From positions 1-64,000 of the forward strand of contig JAGXHI010000050.1 of the NCBI GenBank assembly GCA_024636295.1: a DNA stretch of 64,000 nucleotides, read 5' to 3'. This DNA comes from Desulfuromonadales bacterium. GTDB lineage: Bacteria; Desulfobacterota; Desulfuromonadia; Desulfuromonadales; JAGXHI01. Positions 51,342-61,312 of the stretch are shown piece by piece. The notes under the pieces are model-generated. The model saw only the letters and a program-made list of their open reading frames with translations, did no database searches and was not told the DNA's origin. How positions within the stretch are numbered: position 1 is the stretch's first letter; each line of letters opens with the position of its first letter. A program made the translations under genes and the position numbers.

Positions 51342-53579
51342 TTACACCTTCATACTGTTTCCGTTAAGGGGCAGTTCCACTGAAAAACGGACTCCTCTGG
51401 GATGATTGTCCTTGACCCTGATGTAGCCGTTGTGATCTGAAATGATGGTAGCAACGATGGCGAGACCAAGACCGGTACCTGATTTTTTGGTGGAAAAATA
51501 AGGTTCGAAGAGTCGTGGTTTGGCCTCAGGGGAGATGCCACAGCCGTTGTCGGAGATGGTGAAGGTGACCATCTGCAGGATCTGGTTGTACTTGGAGTCG
51601 ATTTCCACCTCTCCTCTTTGTCCGACTGCCCCGACGGCATTGTCAAGGAGGTTGATAACGGCTCTTTTGATCTGATCCCGATCCAGGTTAAAGACCGGGA
51701 TTTCAGGATCGGGATGAAACAGAAAGCGGATGTCTTTATGCCCCTCCTGATATAGAACAAGGGCTTCGTTCAATATTTCGTTCAAATTGCTTGGAGACGG
51801 GTTGGCTGCGGGCATTCGAGCGAAATTAGAGAAATCATTCACCAGATTTTTAAGCTCCTCCACCTGTTTAATAATCATTTGGGTGCAGTCATCAAAAACC
51901 GAGTCGTCTGCGGAGAACCGTTCAAGGTATCGTCTTCGCAGCCTCTGGGCGGAAAGCTGAATCGGCGTCAGGGGGTTTTTTATTTCATGAGCGATCCGGC
52001 GGGCCACTTCCCTCCATGCTGCCATCCGCTGCGCTCGAATCAGGTGAGTCAGGTCATCGAAGACCACAACCGTTCCCATGAACTCGCTGCTCTCATCCAG
52101 AAGTGTGGAGATATACACCATCAGAGTGACCTTGGTATCTCCGATGGGAAGAGTGATCTGCCTCCGTATCGAATCTTTTCCTGATTCCAGGATTTCCCGC
52201 AAAAGATCCTTGATCAGAATGAGATGTTCTGAGCTGACGACCAGGCGGAAATTTTCACCAATTATTTTGGAAGCCTTGATCTTCAAGAGTTTTTCGGCCG
52301 ATTTATTGATTGTAGTGAGATTTCCTTCTTTGTCGAGGGAAATCACCCCGGCCGTGACGTTGCGCAGAACGATCTCCATATAACGGCGACGGCGCTCCAG
52401 CTCCATGTTGAAGTTCTGGAGTTCGCGATTCGCCTCCTCGATCTCCTGCTGTCCTCTGCGCAGATCTGAGGTCATTTTGTTGAAAGCATTCACCAGGGTG
52501 CCAACTTCGTCCCGGCTTTGTGATTCGATTCGCACATCAAGGTTTCCTCCTGCGACCATTTCGGTTGCGACCGCCAGCTCCTGGATGGGAACGGTAATAT
52601 TCCGAGCGAGGTGAAAGCCTGACCATGTCGCGAGAAAGATGATAACCAGGGCGATCAGGAGAAGGACTATAACGTAGACGGTTTTTATTTTTCCTTTCAA
52701 CATTTTGGTGTTGCGGTACTGGTCGAAGGAGGAAGAAATCTCCTTCATCTTGTTAACAAGCGAGTAGGGTACATAATAATTCACCACTACCGCTCCCACT
52801 ACATCCTTGGAATTCCAGTTGGAATGTACCGGTACAATCCCCCGGATCAGATCCGCCCTGCCGATGGGCGTGATGCGGGTAAACCGATTGCCCTGCAGTG
52901 CCTCGCGGATGGTATCGGATCCGGGATCCGTGAATTCTGCAGGAGGCACCTGGGGGTTTGAAGCCCTGACCAATTCCTCGTAGGTTGAGGAAAAAACCTC
53001 CACCACTCCGAGATTGTACTCCTGCTGTTTCTGTTGAATGACTTCGATTAGTTTGGAAAGATTTCCTTCATTGAGAAGCTTTTCATCCTTGATTATCCGA
53101 GCGAGTTGTTCGCCATAATAGAGTGCATTGGCTGCAGAATTTTTATAATAGGTCTGGGCAACATCCAGCGACTCCTGAAGAGAAGACTCGACCTGGTCAT
53201 TAAACCAGTTTTCAATGGAATTCGTTATAAAACCTGCCGAGACGAAAAAAAGCAGCATGGTGGGCACCAGTGACAGTGCGACAAAAACCGCCACAAGTTT
53301 GCTGCGCAGCCGAGCCCCCGGAAGATCTCGCCGCCGTTCAAGGATAAGCTTGAAAAGGTTTCTGAAAATCAGAAAGAGAAATAAGATGATCAGCAGGATA
53401 TTGAGATTAATGAGAGCCAGGACCAGGATGTTATTGGATAGAGGCAACCGATTGGTCAGTTCGATGATCTGGGATTCGAATCGAGAGAGAAGAACCACTG
53501 CGAAAATAGCGAGACCCACCAGGAGCCATTCCCGACGCCGCTTTCCCGACTCATCTTTTCCACTGAAGAAAAATTTCAT
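51342..53579 (-). CDS. ntrY: NtrY-type membrane histidine kinase
   Basis: 745 residues. N-terminal membrane region with four predicted helices (within about 15-115 and 300-325), an extracytoplasmic part between them, HAMP (about 325-375), PAS (about 395-500), then the dimer/phosphorylation helix HEIKNPLTPIQLSAQRLRRR whose form is diagnostic of NtrY, and the ATPase lobe (DNGCGI, GTGLGLAIV). Partner of the response regulator gene just downstream. Confidence 0.93.
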   Translation of the reverse strand: MKFFFSGKDESGKRRREWLLVGLAIFAVVLLSRFESQIIELTNRLPLSNNILVLALINLNILLIILFLFLIFRNLFKLILERRRDLPGARLRSKLVAVFVALSLVPTMLLFFVSAGFITNSIENWFNDQVESSLQESLDVAQTYYKNSAANALYYGEQLARIIKDEKLLNEGNLSKLIEVIQQKQQEYNLGVVEVFSSTYEELVRASNPQVPPAEFTDPGSDTIREALQGNRFTRITPIGRADLIRGIVPVHSNWNSKDVVGAVVVNYYVPYSLVNKMKEISSSFDQYRNTKMLKGKIKTVYVIVLLLIALVIIFLATWSGFHLARNITVPIQELAVATEMVAGGNLDVRIESQSRDEVGTLVNAFNKMTSDLRRGQQEIEEANRELQNFNMELERRRRYMEIVLRNVTAGVISLDKEGNLTTINKSAEKLLKIKASKIIGENFRLVVSSEHLILIKDLLREILESGKDSIRRQITLPIGDTKVTLMVYISTLLDESSEFMGTVVVFDDLTHLIRAQRMAAWREVARRIAHEIKNPLTPIQLSAQRLRRRYLERFSADDSVFDDCTQMIIKQVEELKNLVNDFSNFARMPAANPSPSNLNEILNEALVLYQEGHKDIRFLFHPDPEIPVFNLDRDQIKRAVINLLDNAVGAVGQRGEVEIDSKYNQILQMVTFTISDNGCGISPEAKPRLFEPYFSTKKSGTGLGLAIVATIISDHNGYIRVKDNHPRGVRFSVELPLNGNSMKV

Positions 53580-53678
53580 GCAGCCATCCGTTTTAAATTT
53601 CCAAACATTTGATTCTAGGTCGAAAGAGGGATTAATTGCAAGGTTCGAGGCTATTTGGGCGCATTGCTCGAATGAAAA

Positions 53679-53706
53679 AAAGGCAGCCTGAGAGGAGGCC
53701 GCCTTT
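53679..53706 (-). terminator. Terminator of lpxC
   Basis: AAAGGC-GCCT pairs with AGGC-GCCTTT (one mismatch). On the minus strand the hairpin ends in CTTTTTTTC, just after the lpxC stop at 53731. Confidence 0.7.
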
Positions 53707-53730
53707 AGGAAAATTAAAATCGAATATAGG

Positions 53731-54660
53731 TCAGACTTTGGAAAGTGCGAGTTCGGAGGAAAAGGCCGGAACTCCCGCCGTCAGGGCCTCCTCCAGATCG
53801 TCCTGACTGAATTCCACAAGCCTCCAGCATTCAGGCGATGAGAGAATTTGCTCCACCATGCGGTGATTTATATCATGGCCGGCCTTAAAAGCCTTTACGT
53901 GGCCGAGGATCGGATAGCCGATCAGGCTGAAATCTCCGACGGCATCGAGAATTTTATGTCGAACGAATTCATCCTGAAAGCGCAGGCCTTCAGGATTGAG
54001 AACACGGTCCTCTCCAATGACGACCGCATTATCGAGAGAACCTCCCAGCGCAAGCCCGTTGGCTTTGAGGAATTCCACTTCTTCGAAAAAACCAAAGGTC
54101 CGGGCGGGGCCGATATCTTTCCGGAAAATCTCCGGAGTGACCTTGACCGTGCGATTCTGGACGGAGATGCAAGGATGGTCGAAGGCGATATCAAAAGTGA
54201 TGCGGAAAAATCGAGAGGGTATGATGCTGACCCGTTTTTCTCCATCAATGAGGTTTATCGGTTTGCGAATCGCCAGATATCGCCGACTGCGAGGCAGTCG
54301 CCTGACGCCTGCGCTACGTATCAACTCCACAAATGGAGCGGCGCTGCCGTCCATGGCGGGAACTTCAGGGCCGTCGATATCGATATGAAGATTGTCGATG
54401 CGCATAGCGGAGAGAGCCGCAAGCAGATGCTCCACTGTTGAAACGGTCACCCCTCCCTTTCCCAGGACCGAAGCAAGACGGGTGTCAACGATATTTGAGG
54501 AGATCGCTTCGATGGAAACAATACGATCCTCCGCGGTGCGATGAAAGACGATTCCCGTTCCGGCTTCCGCCGGGCGCAGTTGCATATTGATACGATGTCC
54601 CGAGTGAAGGCCGATGCCGGAAATCAGGACGGGATGGTCGATGGTACTTTGAAAAATCAT
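53731..54660 (-). CDS. lpxC: UDP-3-O-acyl-N-acetylglucosamine deacetylase
   Basis: 309 residues, the usual size. First committed step of lipid A synthesis in Gram-negative bacteria, zinc-dependent. Zinc-ligand/catalytic blocks: HLLAALSAMRID near 77 (first His), EFVRHKILDAVGD-type segment with HKILD near 237 (His and Asp), and DINHRMVEQIL later. Single gene with an own terminator. Its presence shows an outer membrane with LPS. A palindrome lies about 180 bases upstream. Confidence 0.95.
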   Translation of the reverse strand: MIFQSTIDHPVLISGIGLHSGHRINMQLRPAEAGTGIVFHRTAEDRIVSIEAISSNIVDTRLASVLGKGGVTVSTVEHLLAALSAMRIDNLHIDIDGPEVPAMDGSAAPFVELIRSAGVRRLPRSRRYLAIRKPINLIDGEKRVSIIPSRFFRITFDIAFDHPCISVQNRTVKVTPEIFRKDIGPARTFGFFEEVEFLKANGLALGGSLDNAVVIGEDRVLNPEGLRFQDEFVRHKILDAVGDFSLIGYPILGHVKAFKAGHDINHRMVEQILSSPECWRLVEFSQDDLEEALTAGVPAFSSELALSKV

Positions 54661-54836
54661 CAGCGGAAAGATCCTCCTTAAAATTCTAGATCATTATAAG
54701 CATAAAGCCGCTACGATGCAAAGATCTTGCCACCAAAAAAAGAGATTTAAATAGTCTTTTTTGCGAAGGTTTTAAGGTGGGGGTCATCAGTCATCGAAGG
54801 GAGTGTGTCGTTCCTGCAAGGGTCTGTTGCAGTTTT

Positions 54837-54850
54837 GACACAGTTGTGTC
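54837..54850. promoter_or_regulatory. 14-bp palindrome between ubiB and lpxC
   Basis: GACACAGTTGTGTC is perfectly self-complementary in its six-base arms. It lies downstream of ubiB and 177-190 bases ahead of lpxC. It may belong to control of lpxC; no partner protein known. Confidence 0.35.
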
Positions 54851-54884
54851 CGCGCGGTTTGTGCCGGGCATGAACGTTCAGATA

Positions 54885-56582
54885 CTATAGGCGTCCGGAG
54901 CGGAGAATGGCGATGGCAAGCCAGAGTCCAAGGAAGGCGGCTATGGAGTAGCCGAAAAACCCCAGCATGGGAAAGCCGAAAACGAAAGGCCCTTTATTCG
55001 CCAACATGATCAGGGAGGAACCAACCACCAGGGCTGCAATCAGAAGACTGAAGGAAAGACGGTTGCTCGATTTATCCATCATTGTGATCAGCCGCTCCAG
55101 CCCCTGATGTTCCAAATCGATCTTGAACTTGTTGCGGTTGACCCGGTTGATAAATTCCTTCATGTCCTTGGGGAGATTGCGAAACAGGGCGCTGTAGGAT
55201 TGGACGATTCGCCACATGTCCCGGGAGATATTCGCGGGGTTCACTCGTTCCCTGATAAGCTTTTCCATAAAAGGCCGCAAATGCTCGGTCATGTTGAAAC
55301 CAGGATCGAGCTGGCGGCCCAGGCCGTCTACGGTGACAAGAGCTTTTGCCAGAAGCATGAGGTCCGAGGGAAAGCGGATGCGGTAATGAGTCAGTATTTC
55401 AACGAATTTCCCAAGCAGCCTTCCGGCGTTGATCTCCTGGAGAGGAACTTCATAATAATCATCGATGAATTCGGAAAGGTCCCGTCGAAGCTCCTTCAGA
55501 TTGATCTCGTCGGTCAAATCGCCGGAATAGAGCAGGTAGTTGATAACCCGCTCTACATCCCTCTGCAGAAGCGCCAGAAGAAGGTCCGCCAGCTGATATC
55601 TCAGATCCTCGTCGAGGCGGCCCACCATTCCGAAATCAAGCATGCAAATGGTGTTGCCAGGAAGGATAAAGATATTGCCCGGGTGGGGATCTCCGTGAAA
55701 AAGACCGTGGACCAGAACCTGTGTGAGGAAGGAATCCGCTCCGTTGCTGGCAATTGTGGGAAGATCATAGCCTTTTTCCAGCAGCTCATCAAAATGCGAG
55801 ACCTTGATTCCGTCCACATATTCCATGGTCAGCACCGCTTCTCCGGTGTGTTCCCAGAATACCTTCGGGACATACACCGTGTCATTTTCCTCGAAGTTTG
55901 CGGAGAAGCGGTCGATCGTATGGCCTTCGCGGGAGAAATCCATTTCCCGGTGGATGGTTCGCCTGAATTCCTTGACGAGTCCAATGGGATCGTAAATCAT
56001 TCCCGAGGGAAGGTGGCGCTCGATAAGGTAGGCCAGCCCCATCATGATATCCAGATCGGTCTCGATGACTTTTTCGATTCCAGGCCGGCGGACCTTTACC
56101 ACCACCTCCTCGCCCGTTCGAAGACGACCTCGGTGAACTTGGGCTATTGAGGCGGCGGCAATCGGTTCCGGGGAGAAATCGTCGAAGATCTCCTCGACGG
56201 GGTATCCATTTTCCCTCTGAATCTGCGCCTTGATATCCTCAAGGCTGATAGAGGGGACCTTGTCCTGGAGTTTCCCAAATTCTTCGGTGAATTCGTGGGG
56301 AATGAGGTCGGGACGGGTGGAGAGGATCTGTCCCAGCTTGATAAAGGTGGGGCCCAGCTCCTCCATTGCCATGCGAAGGCGTTCGGGCTGGGTCAGGCGC
56401 TCGATCTCACGGGGAGCCGATGAGGCCCCCAAGGTGACGATTTTTCGCCCCAGCTCGAGGTAGTAATGGATGTTTAGCTGCTCGACAACTTGTCCGAAGC
56501 CGTACTTGATCAAAATGCCGAGAATATTTCGATATCGACGGATCGAACGGATATTTCGGTTGATGCGAGAAAAAATGAGCAT
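54885..56582 (-). CDS. ubiB: ABC1/ADCK/UbiB family atypical kinase
   Basis: 565 residues. N-terminal KxGQ element FIKLGQILSTRPD (about 80-92), the Ala-rich nucleotide loop AAASIAQVHRG in place of a Gly-rich loop, a VVVKVRRPG lysine strand, HGDPHPGN and ML-DFGMVG catalytic/metal motifs, and two C-terminal membrane helices. Family members support ubiquinone or menaquinone synthesis through ATPase activity. It precedes a small helical gene in the same direction and may share its transcript. Confidence 0.9.
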   Translation of the reverse strand: MLIFSRINRNIRSIRRYRNILGILIKYGFGQVVEQLNIHYYLELGRKIVTLGASSAPREIERLTQPERLRMAMEELGPTFIKLGQILSTRPDLIPHEFTEEFGKLQDKVPSISLEDIKAQIQRENGYPVEEIFDDFSPEPIAAASIAQVHRGRLRTGEEVVVKVRRPGIEKVIETDLDIMMGLAYLIERHLPSGMIYDPIGLVKEFRRTIHREMDFSREGHTIDRFSANFEENDTVYVPKVFWEHTGEAVLTMEYVDGIKVSHFDELLEKGYDLPTIASNGADSFLTQVLVHGLFHGDPHPGNIFILPGNTICMLDFGMVGRLDEDLRYQLADLLLALLQRDVERVINYLLYSGDLTDEINLKELRRDLSEFIDDYYEVPLQEINAGRLLGKFVEILTHYRIRFPSDLMLLAKALVTVDGLGRQLDPGFNMTEHLRPFMEKLIRERVNPANISRDMWRIVQSYSALFRNLPKDMKEFINRVNRNKFKIDLEHQGLERLITMMDKSSNRLSFSLLIAALVVGSSLIMLANKGPFVFGFPMLGFFGYSIAAFLGLWLAIAILRSGRL

Positions 56583-56603
56583 GCTCGATCCCGGAAACTG
56601 GAG

Positions 56604-56909
56604 CTACTTCTCCATCTCCATTAACTGACTTTCCAACTGCAGAACCTTGGTGCGAAGTTTCTCGAATTCTTCCTTTGTTACAATCCCCATTCTCTCACAG
56701 GTGTTCCTGACTTCCTGTTGTGCGATCTCCTCCAACTTTCTCTGGTTTTCGCGGGCTGCATCCTGGAATTTGTCAATCAGCGCCCGGCCTTCCTCCTCGG
56801 TCATGTTGAAACGGGTCCTGAACTCCTGCATGAGTTCCTCGGCTTTTTTCTGGCTGAGAGCAACGGCGCCCATGGTGGTCAGCAGGCTTTTTTCAATGAA
56901 CTCGAACAT
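56604..56909 (-). CDS. Small helical protein (phasin/PhaF-like heptad pattern)
   Basis: 101 residues from ATG 56909 with GGAGGAA upstream. Almost entirely helical: an N-terminal FIEKSLLTTMGAVALSQKKAEE segment, a middle Glu/Arg-rich coil and a C-terminal LRTKVLQLESQLMEME coiled coil. This pattern is seen in phasin-like or polyhydroxyalkanoate-granule and membrane-associated proteins placed next to ubiB. The start of the gene is 21 bases upstream of ubiB's. Function unproven. Confidence 0.7.
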   Translation of the reverse strand: MFEFIEKSLLTTMGAVALSQKKAEELMQEFRTRFNMTEEEGRALIDKFQDAARENQRKLEEIAQQEVRNTCERMGIVTKEEFEKLRTKVLQLESQLMEMEK

Positions 56910-56996
56910 GTGTTCCTCCCTGAGGTGAGAGTGATTTCGGTACTTCATCAGATTAACACAGCCGAAGGTCCTTTCAAACCAGGTTTTTTTAAGGAC

Positions 56997-57206
56997 TCAC
57001 CGCCGGAAGAGCCAGAGAAGCAAGGTCACGATGATGGAGATGATAATGCAGGTGGTAAGGGGAAAATAAAAGGAAAAATTATCCTTCTGGAATCGGACGT
57101 CGCCAGGGAGCTTTCCGATATAAGGAATTTTGCCTCCAAGGAGGAAAAACAGGCCCGCCACGATCAGTATGGCACCGAGCAGTATGAGAATCTTCCCCGG
57201 ATTCAT
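56997..57206 (-). CDS. DUF2905 family small membrane protein
   Basis: 69 residues with two predicted membrane helices (about 5-25 and 45-67) around the conserved motif GKIPYIGKLPGDVRF-like turn (IPYIGKLPGD). This is the whole DUF2905 signature; function unknown. Its ATG overlaps the queH stop. It is common near ruvCAB and queH in deltaproteobacteria, by general knowledge. Confidence 0.85.
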   Translation of the reverse strand: MNPGKILILLGAILIVAGLFFLLGGKIPYIGKLPGDVRFQKDNFSFYFPLTTCIIISIIVTLLLWLFRR

Positions 57207-57745
57207 TTTGCTGTCGGCCTCGGAAGATAACGATCCCGTTCCGAATAGACGCACCCGCAATACTGCTGCCGGTAATGGCCCATGGCCTTGGACAGATCAA
57301 TTCCCTTTCGCCATCCCTGCCGGAAGTCCTCATAGAAAAAAGAGATGCCGTAACGCTCCGCCAGATCCTCCCCAAAGCGCCTGATTTTTTCATGTTGCTG
57401 ATAGCGAGAGTAAAGGAGAGTGGTGGAAAACGCATCAAAGCCGTTTTCAGCGGCATGACGGGCGGTTTGTTCAAGCCGTGAGAAATAACAGATGTCACAG
57501 CGGTTCCCCGGGTCCGGCGCTACTGAAGCGAGAAATTCATCAAGAAGATACTCCTCACGGATGATAACCTGCAGGTCTTCTCGGGCCGCGTAATCCTTGA
57601 GTGTTTCCAGCCGGCGGGAAAATTCCATGTAGGGATGAATGTTGGGATTAAAGAAATAGCCCGTCAGACGGTAATTTTTCTCCCGCAAAACCATAATGGG
57701 ATAGATGGCGCAGTTTGCACAGCAGATGTGAAGAAGCAGATTCAT
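57203..57745 (-). CDS. queH: Epoxyqueuosine reductase QueH
   Basis: 180 residues from ATG 57745. Diagnostic cysteine pattern: HICCANC (Cys 8, 9, 12), CDICY in the middle and QQYCGC near the end, for a [4Fe-4S] cluster plus an extra metal in this family. It catalyses the final step in queuosine synthesis in tRNA, replacing the unrelated QueG. An earlier in-frame Met lies nine codons upstream. Confidence 0.92.
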   Translation of the reverse strand: MNLLLHICCANCAIYPIMVLREKNYRLTGYFFNPNIHPYMEFSRRLETLKDYAAREDLQVIIREEYLLDEFLASVAPDPGNRCDICYFSRLEQTARHAAENGFDAFSTTLLYSRYQQHEKIRRFGEDLAERYGISFFYEDFRQGWRKGIDLSKAMGHYRQQYCGCVYSERDRYLPRPTAK

Positions 57746-57792
57746 GGTCAGGCCGGATGTCATCGGGTTCAAAACAACAGGTTGCCCGCATA

Positions 57793-60138
57793 TTATACGT
57801 AAAAGTAGGTTTTTTCGCTACCGATCCATGACCAGGGCGGCAGGTGCATGGATTCCCAGATCTCCTCAGCCAGTTTCCGGGCGGCTCTTTCTTCGGAAGT
57901 CCTGCGACAGGCAGTACGGACCAGGGACATTTTCAAGGCAGTCAGGTCTGCGAGATAGCGAGTGGTGATGTCCTCGCAGATGGTTCGATCCTCCGGCAGG
58001 GCTGCCGAGACGCGTCCATGAACGGAAGAGAGGATCAGAGCGCGGGCCTTTTCCGGTCCTTCCACCTCCAGAAGGTCGCCTTTATGATCGCGGAGTCTGA
58101 TTCGGCCGAAGAATTCTCCTTCTACTTTCAGCGGACCTTCCAAGGTGAATTCGGTAAGCTTCGGCCGAAAATAATCATACAGATAATGGGCGGGGAATTC
58201 CGGAACACCATCCATGAAAACTTCTTGAATAATCGATTCCTTCAGGGATTCACGAGGCGGAGGCATGGTTCCTGAAGGATCTTCCACTGGTTTTTTCCCT
58301 TCTCCCAATCTCTTCCGAGGGCGTGCGGCGTCGCCCAGCCATGCCTCCAGTTCCCCATCCAGGTCTTTGCGGGAAGGAGGGTTTTGTCCCGACGAGAGAC
58401 CGAGTCCCTTCAGAATCTGATCGGAGGGAAGCGGCAGTTTCCTGCGGAGGATTTCCCGGCGCAGTCTGGAGCGAGGCGGAAGGGGCGCACCCCCGCTGAT
58501 TATGCTCCACAGATAGCGGCCAAGGGAGGAGCGGGTGAAGAGATATATCCCCCGAGCATGTCGAGTTAAATCTTCCTTTTCCGGCGACCGCAGACGTTCC
58601 TTTTCCAGCAATTCAATGATAGGAGCGGGAAGATGCAGGACCAGAAGCAGTTGCGAACGATGCTCACGGATGGTCTCCCATGTGCGGCGTCGCTGTCCAT
58701 GTGGACCTGACAGGACGGTTTCATGCCAGGGGCGGGAATCCTTCACCAACTGTAGCCGCAGAGTACGGACACTCTCGAACTCGAGGCGATCGAGAGTGAA
58801 AAAATCCCTGATCAATTCCTCCGGTGCGGCTCCGAATTCTTCGCTTAGCCAGTCGGCGGGAAGACGCAAGTTGATCTGGGCCCCTTTGTCCGCCAGGCCC
58901 AGAAGGTGGAGGAATTCGAAAACCCAATATGGGGTGCGTGGAGGAAGAGAAAATCGGCGGTTGGGCCATACCGTCCGAAGCCTTGCAGTCAACCATTCTC
59001 GCCGGAGGGGCCGGGGGATTCTGGTATCGTATAATGTTCCGGTGATGGTCTTCGGAGAGGAAGGCAACTCCATGCAGGCCGGCTCGAACCCTCGAGCCGC
59101 GGCCGGCGGCGTGGCCTGTAAAAAGCGAAAAAGTGCATGGGCGGCCAGCAGGGGAAAGGCGCCTGTCTCCGCGCTTCCATCCGATGAAGGATAAGCCGGA
59201 TTCACCCGCAAAATGGGTTCTTCCGGAGAGGAGAGCGGAAATGGATCTGCAAAACCACCCAGACAGCTGGATCCGTGCTGGAGCAGAATCCGAATAGTCT
59301 CGGCCAGCCTGGTATCATCGAGTCCGGCCCGCAACTGCACCAGCCGTCGATAAAAATGGTGAAATCTGACAGCGCTCGCCGGAGGCAGAGGCAGTTCGTC
59401 CGGTCCGGGATCCATGAGGAAACGGATCTCGGGAGAAAGCCGGTCGATGGAGAAATACATGGCTTTTTCCAGACCATCGGGCCGCACGCCGGGAGGAAGA
59501 CCGTCGCAATGCGCCAGAGCCAGCAGTCGAAGGCAGGTCAGAATGTTTTTGTGCAGGGTCAGCACCCGGGGTTCGGGTGCATTCTCGGATAAGCGATTCT
59601 CCCCTCGAGCCACACGAAAGGCTTCTTCGAGAGAAGCCTGCTCTTCTAAAAGGAAGATACGGCAGAAATTCGCGAAATAGAAGGGGGAAAGCTGATCTGC
59701 AGGGCGGGCTCCGAGTACGGCGAAAGTCTTCAGTTCTTCCAGGATCTGCCGGAGAATTTTCAAAAAAGAGGCTGTATCATTGACGCCTGGACGGGACCAG
59801 GGCACTTTCCTTCGAGGACACGCTTTCCCATCCTCTTCCTGCCAGAAGATGATTTCATCGGCGGACCAGGTGATAAAACACTCGATCCCCAGAGCCCGGC
59901 TGCAGTGAAGTCCTGCCTCCGAACCATCTTCTTTTTTCCCCGGGAAAAAAAGAAGCCCTCCGGCCATGAAGCTGTCCCGGTTGATCCAGAAGATCAGGGG
60001 CGGCGCGATTTCTCCCGCTTCCGTTAGAAGGGGAAGAAATGTTTCCGTTCTCCGGAATGGATATCGGCCCCGGTCAATGAGCTCCGTTGCCCAGCGATCA
60101 AGGTTTGCCGTAAAAAGGGCTCGTGTGGCTTCATCCAT
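57793..60138 (-). CDS. Large protein of unknown function
   Basis: 781 residues. No domain recognised. Visible: an N-terminal mixed alpha/beta part (about 45-130) rich in Trp/Phe, a long helical middle with Leu, Arg and Glu (about 130-560), a Pro-rich linker near 620-650, and a C-terminal part with a LEVEGPEKARALILS-type strand-helix and repeated Arg/Lys. No signal peptide, no membrane helix, no P-loop. It lies between queH and ruvB, same strand, with short gaps (47 and 122 bases). Could be a DNA or RNA-associated protein, but nothing supports this beyond its neighbours. Confidence 0.75.
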   Translation of the reverse strand: MDEATRALFTANLDRWATELIDRGRYPFRRTETFLPLLTEAGEIAPPLIFWINRDSFMAGGLLFFPGKKEDGSEAGLHCSRALGIECFITWSADEIIFWQEEDGKACPRRKVPWSRPGVNDTASFLKILRQILEELKTFAVLGARPADQLSPFYFANFCRIFLLEEQASLEEAFRVARGENRLSENAPEPRVLTLHKNILTCLRLLALAHCDGLPPGVRPDGLEKAMYFSIDRLSPEIRFLMDPGPDELPLPPASAVRFHHFYRRLVQLRAGLDDTRLAETIRILLQHGSSCLGGFADPFPLSSPEEPILRVNPAYPSSDGSAETGAFPLLAAHALFRFLQATPPAAARGFEPACMELPSSPKTITGTLYDTRIPRPLRREWLTARLRTVWPNRRFSLPPRTPYWVFEFLHLLGLADKGAQINLRLPADWLSEEFGAAPEELIRDFFTLDRLEFESVRTLRLQLVKDSRPWHETVLSGPHGQRRRTWETIREHRSQLLLVLHLPAPIIELLEKERLRSPEKEDLTRHARGIYLFTRSSLGRYLWSIISGGAPLPPRSRLRREILRRKLPLPSDQILKGLGLSSGQNPPSRKDLDGELEAWLGDAARPRKRLGEGKKPVEDPSGTMPPPRESLKESIIQEVFMDGVPEFPAHYLYDYFRPKLTEFTLEGPLKVEGEFFGRIRLRDHKGDLLEVEGPEKARALILSSVHGRVSAALPEDRTICEDITTRYLADLTALKMSLVRTACRRTSEERAARKLAEEIWESMHLPPWSWIGSEKTYFYV

Positions 60139-60260
60139 AAGAAAAAAACGACATGAAAAAGGGTAATAAGGAAAAATTCAGGGAGCAGAACGAAGGACGT
60201 CATACCTCGAAAGCAGGGGGGCGGCATTTACCTTCCGGCCCGGCAGCCGCCGTAAGGGAA

Positions 60261-61286
60261 TCAGGAGAAAAGATCTCCTTCGGACTTTTTGCCTGCGGGC
60301 AATCGCTGAAAGTGACGAAGAGCCTCCGGAGTTACAGTGCGGCCCCGGGGGGTGCGATTGAGAAAGCCCTGTTGAATGAGAAAGGGTTCAATGATGTCCT
60401 CAATAGTGTCTTTTTCCTCGCCAATAGCCGCGGCAAGAGTTTCCAGACCGACAGGCCCCCCGGAGAACTTGTCGATGATCGTCAACAGGAGGCGCCGGTC
60501 CATATGATCAAAGCCGCGGCTGTCGACCTCCAGCCTGTCGAGAGCCAGATCGGCAATCTCCAGGGTGATGGTTCCGTCGCCCTTGATCTGAGCAAAATCC
60601 CGGACTCGACGCAGGAGCCGATTGGCAATCCGGGGCGTGCCGCGGCTCCGACGGGCGATCTCCCGTGCGCCGTTGGGATTGGTGTCGATATTCAGGATTC
60701 CCGCGCTTCGCTGGACAATGGTCTCCAGATCCTCGGTTCCATAAAATTCCAGCCGAGAGATGACGCCGAATCGATCCCGGAGGGGTGAGGAGAGCAGTCC
60801 GGCGCGGGTCGTTGCGCCTACCAGGGTAAAGCGTGGGATGTCCAGTTTGATAGTACGGGCGGAAGGCCCCTGGCCGATGATGATATCGAGTTGGTAATCC
60901 TCCATGGCGGGATAGAGGATTTCTTCTATGACCGGGGAAAGACGGTGGATTTCATCAATGAAAAGAACTTCCCCCTCCTCCAGATTGGTCAGGATGGCGG
61001 CGAGATCTCCCGGTTTTTCGATAACAGGGCCGGAGGTGCTTTTGATTCCCGTACCCATTTCGATGGCGATAATATGGGCAAGGGTGGTCTTTCCCAGACC
61101 AGGAGGACCGTAGAAAAGCACGTGATCCAGGGATTCCCGACGGCCGCGCGCTGCCTCGATGAAGATCTGGAGGTTCTCCTTGGCCTTGTTTTGACCGATA
61201 TACTCCTTGAGCGATCGGGGCCTCAGGGAGTTCTCAACAAGTTCGTCCTCGCCGGAGAGTCCGGCGGAGATCAGGCGCTCGGTCAT
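60261..61286 (-). CDS. ruvB: Holliday junction branch-migration helicase RuvB
   Basis: 341 residues. Walker [12 protein letters not shown] (about 59-69), Walker [12 protein letters not shown], sensor [17 protein letters not shown] and a C-terminal winged helix ending [11 protein letters not shown]. Hexameric motor that, with RuvA, moves Holliday junctions for RuvC cleavage. Its gene follows ruvA by 26 bases, the usual order. Confidence 0.96.
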   Translation of the reverse strand: MTERLISAGLSGEDELVENSLRPRSLKEYIGQNKAKENLQIFIEAARGRRESLDHVLFYGPPGLGKTTLAHIIAIEMGTGIKSTSGPVIEKPGDLAAILTNLEEGEVLFIDEIHRLSPVIEEILYPAMEDYQLDIIIGQGPSARTIKLDIPRFTLVGATTRAGLLSSPLRDRFGVISRLEFYGTEDLETIVQRSAGILNIDTNPNGAREIARRSRGTPRIANRLLRRVRDFAQIKGDGTITLEIADLALDRLEVDSRGFDHMDRRLLLTIIDKFSGGPVGLETLAAAIGEEKDTIEDIIEPFLIQQGFLNRTPRGRTVTPEALRHFQRLPAGKKSEGDLFS

Positions 61287-61312
61287 CGGATTTCCCCTAC
61301 GAATTGCGGTGT

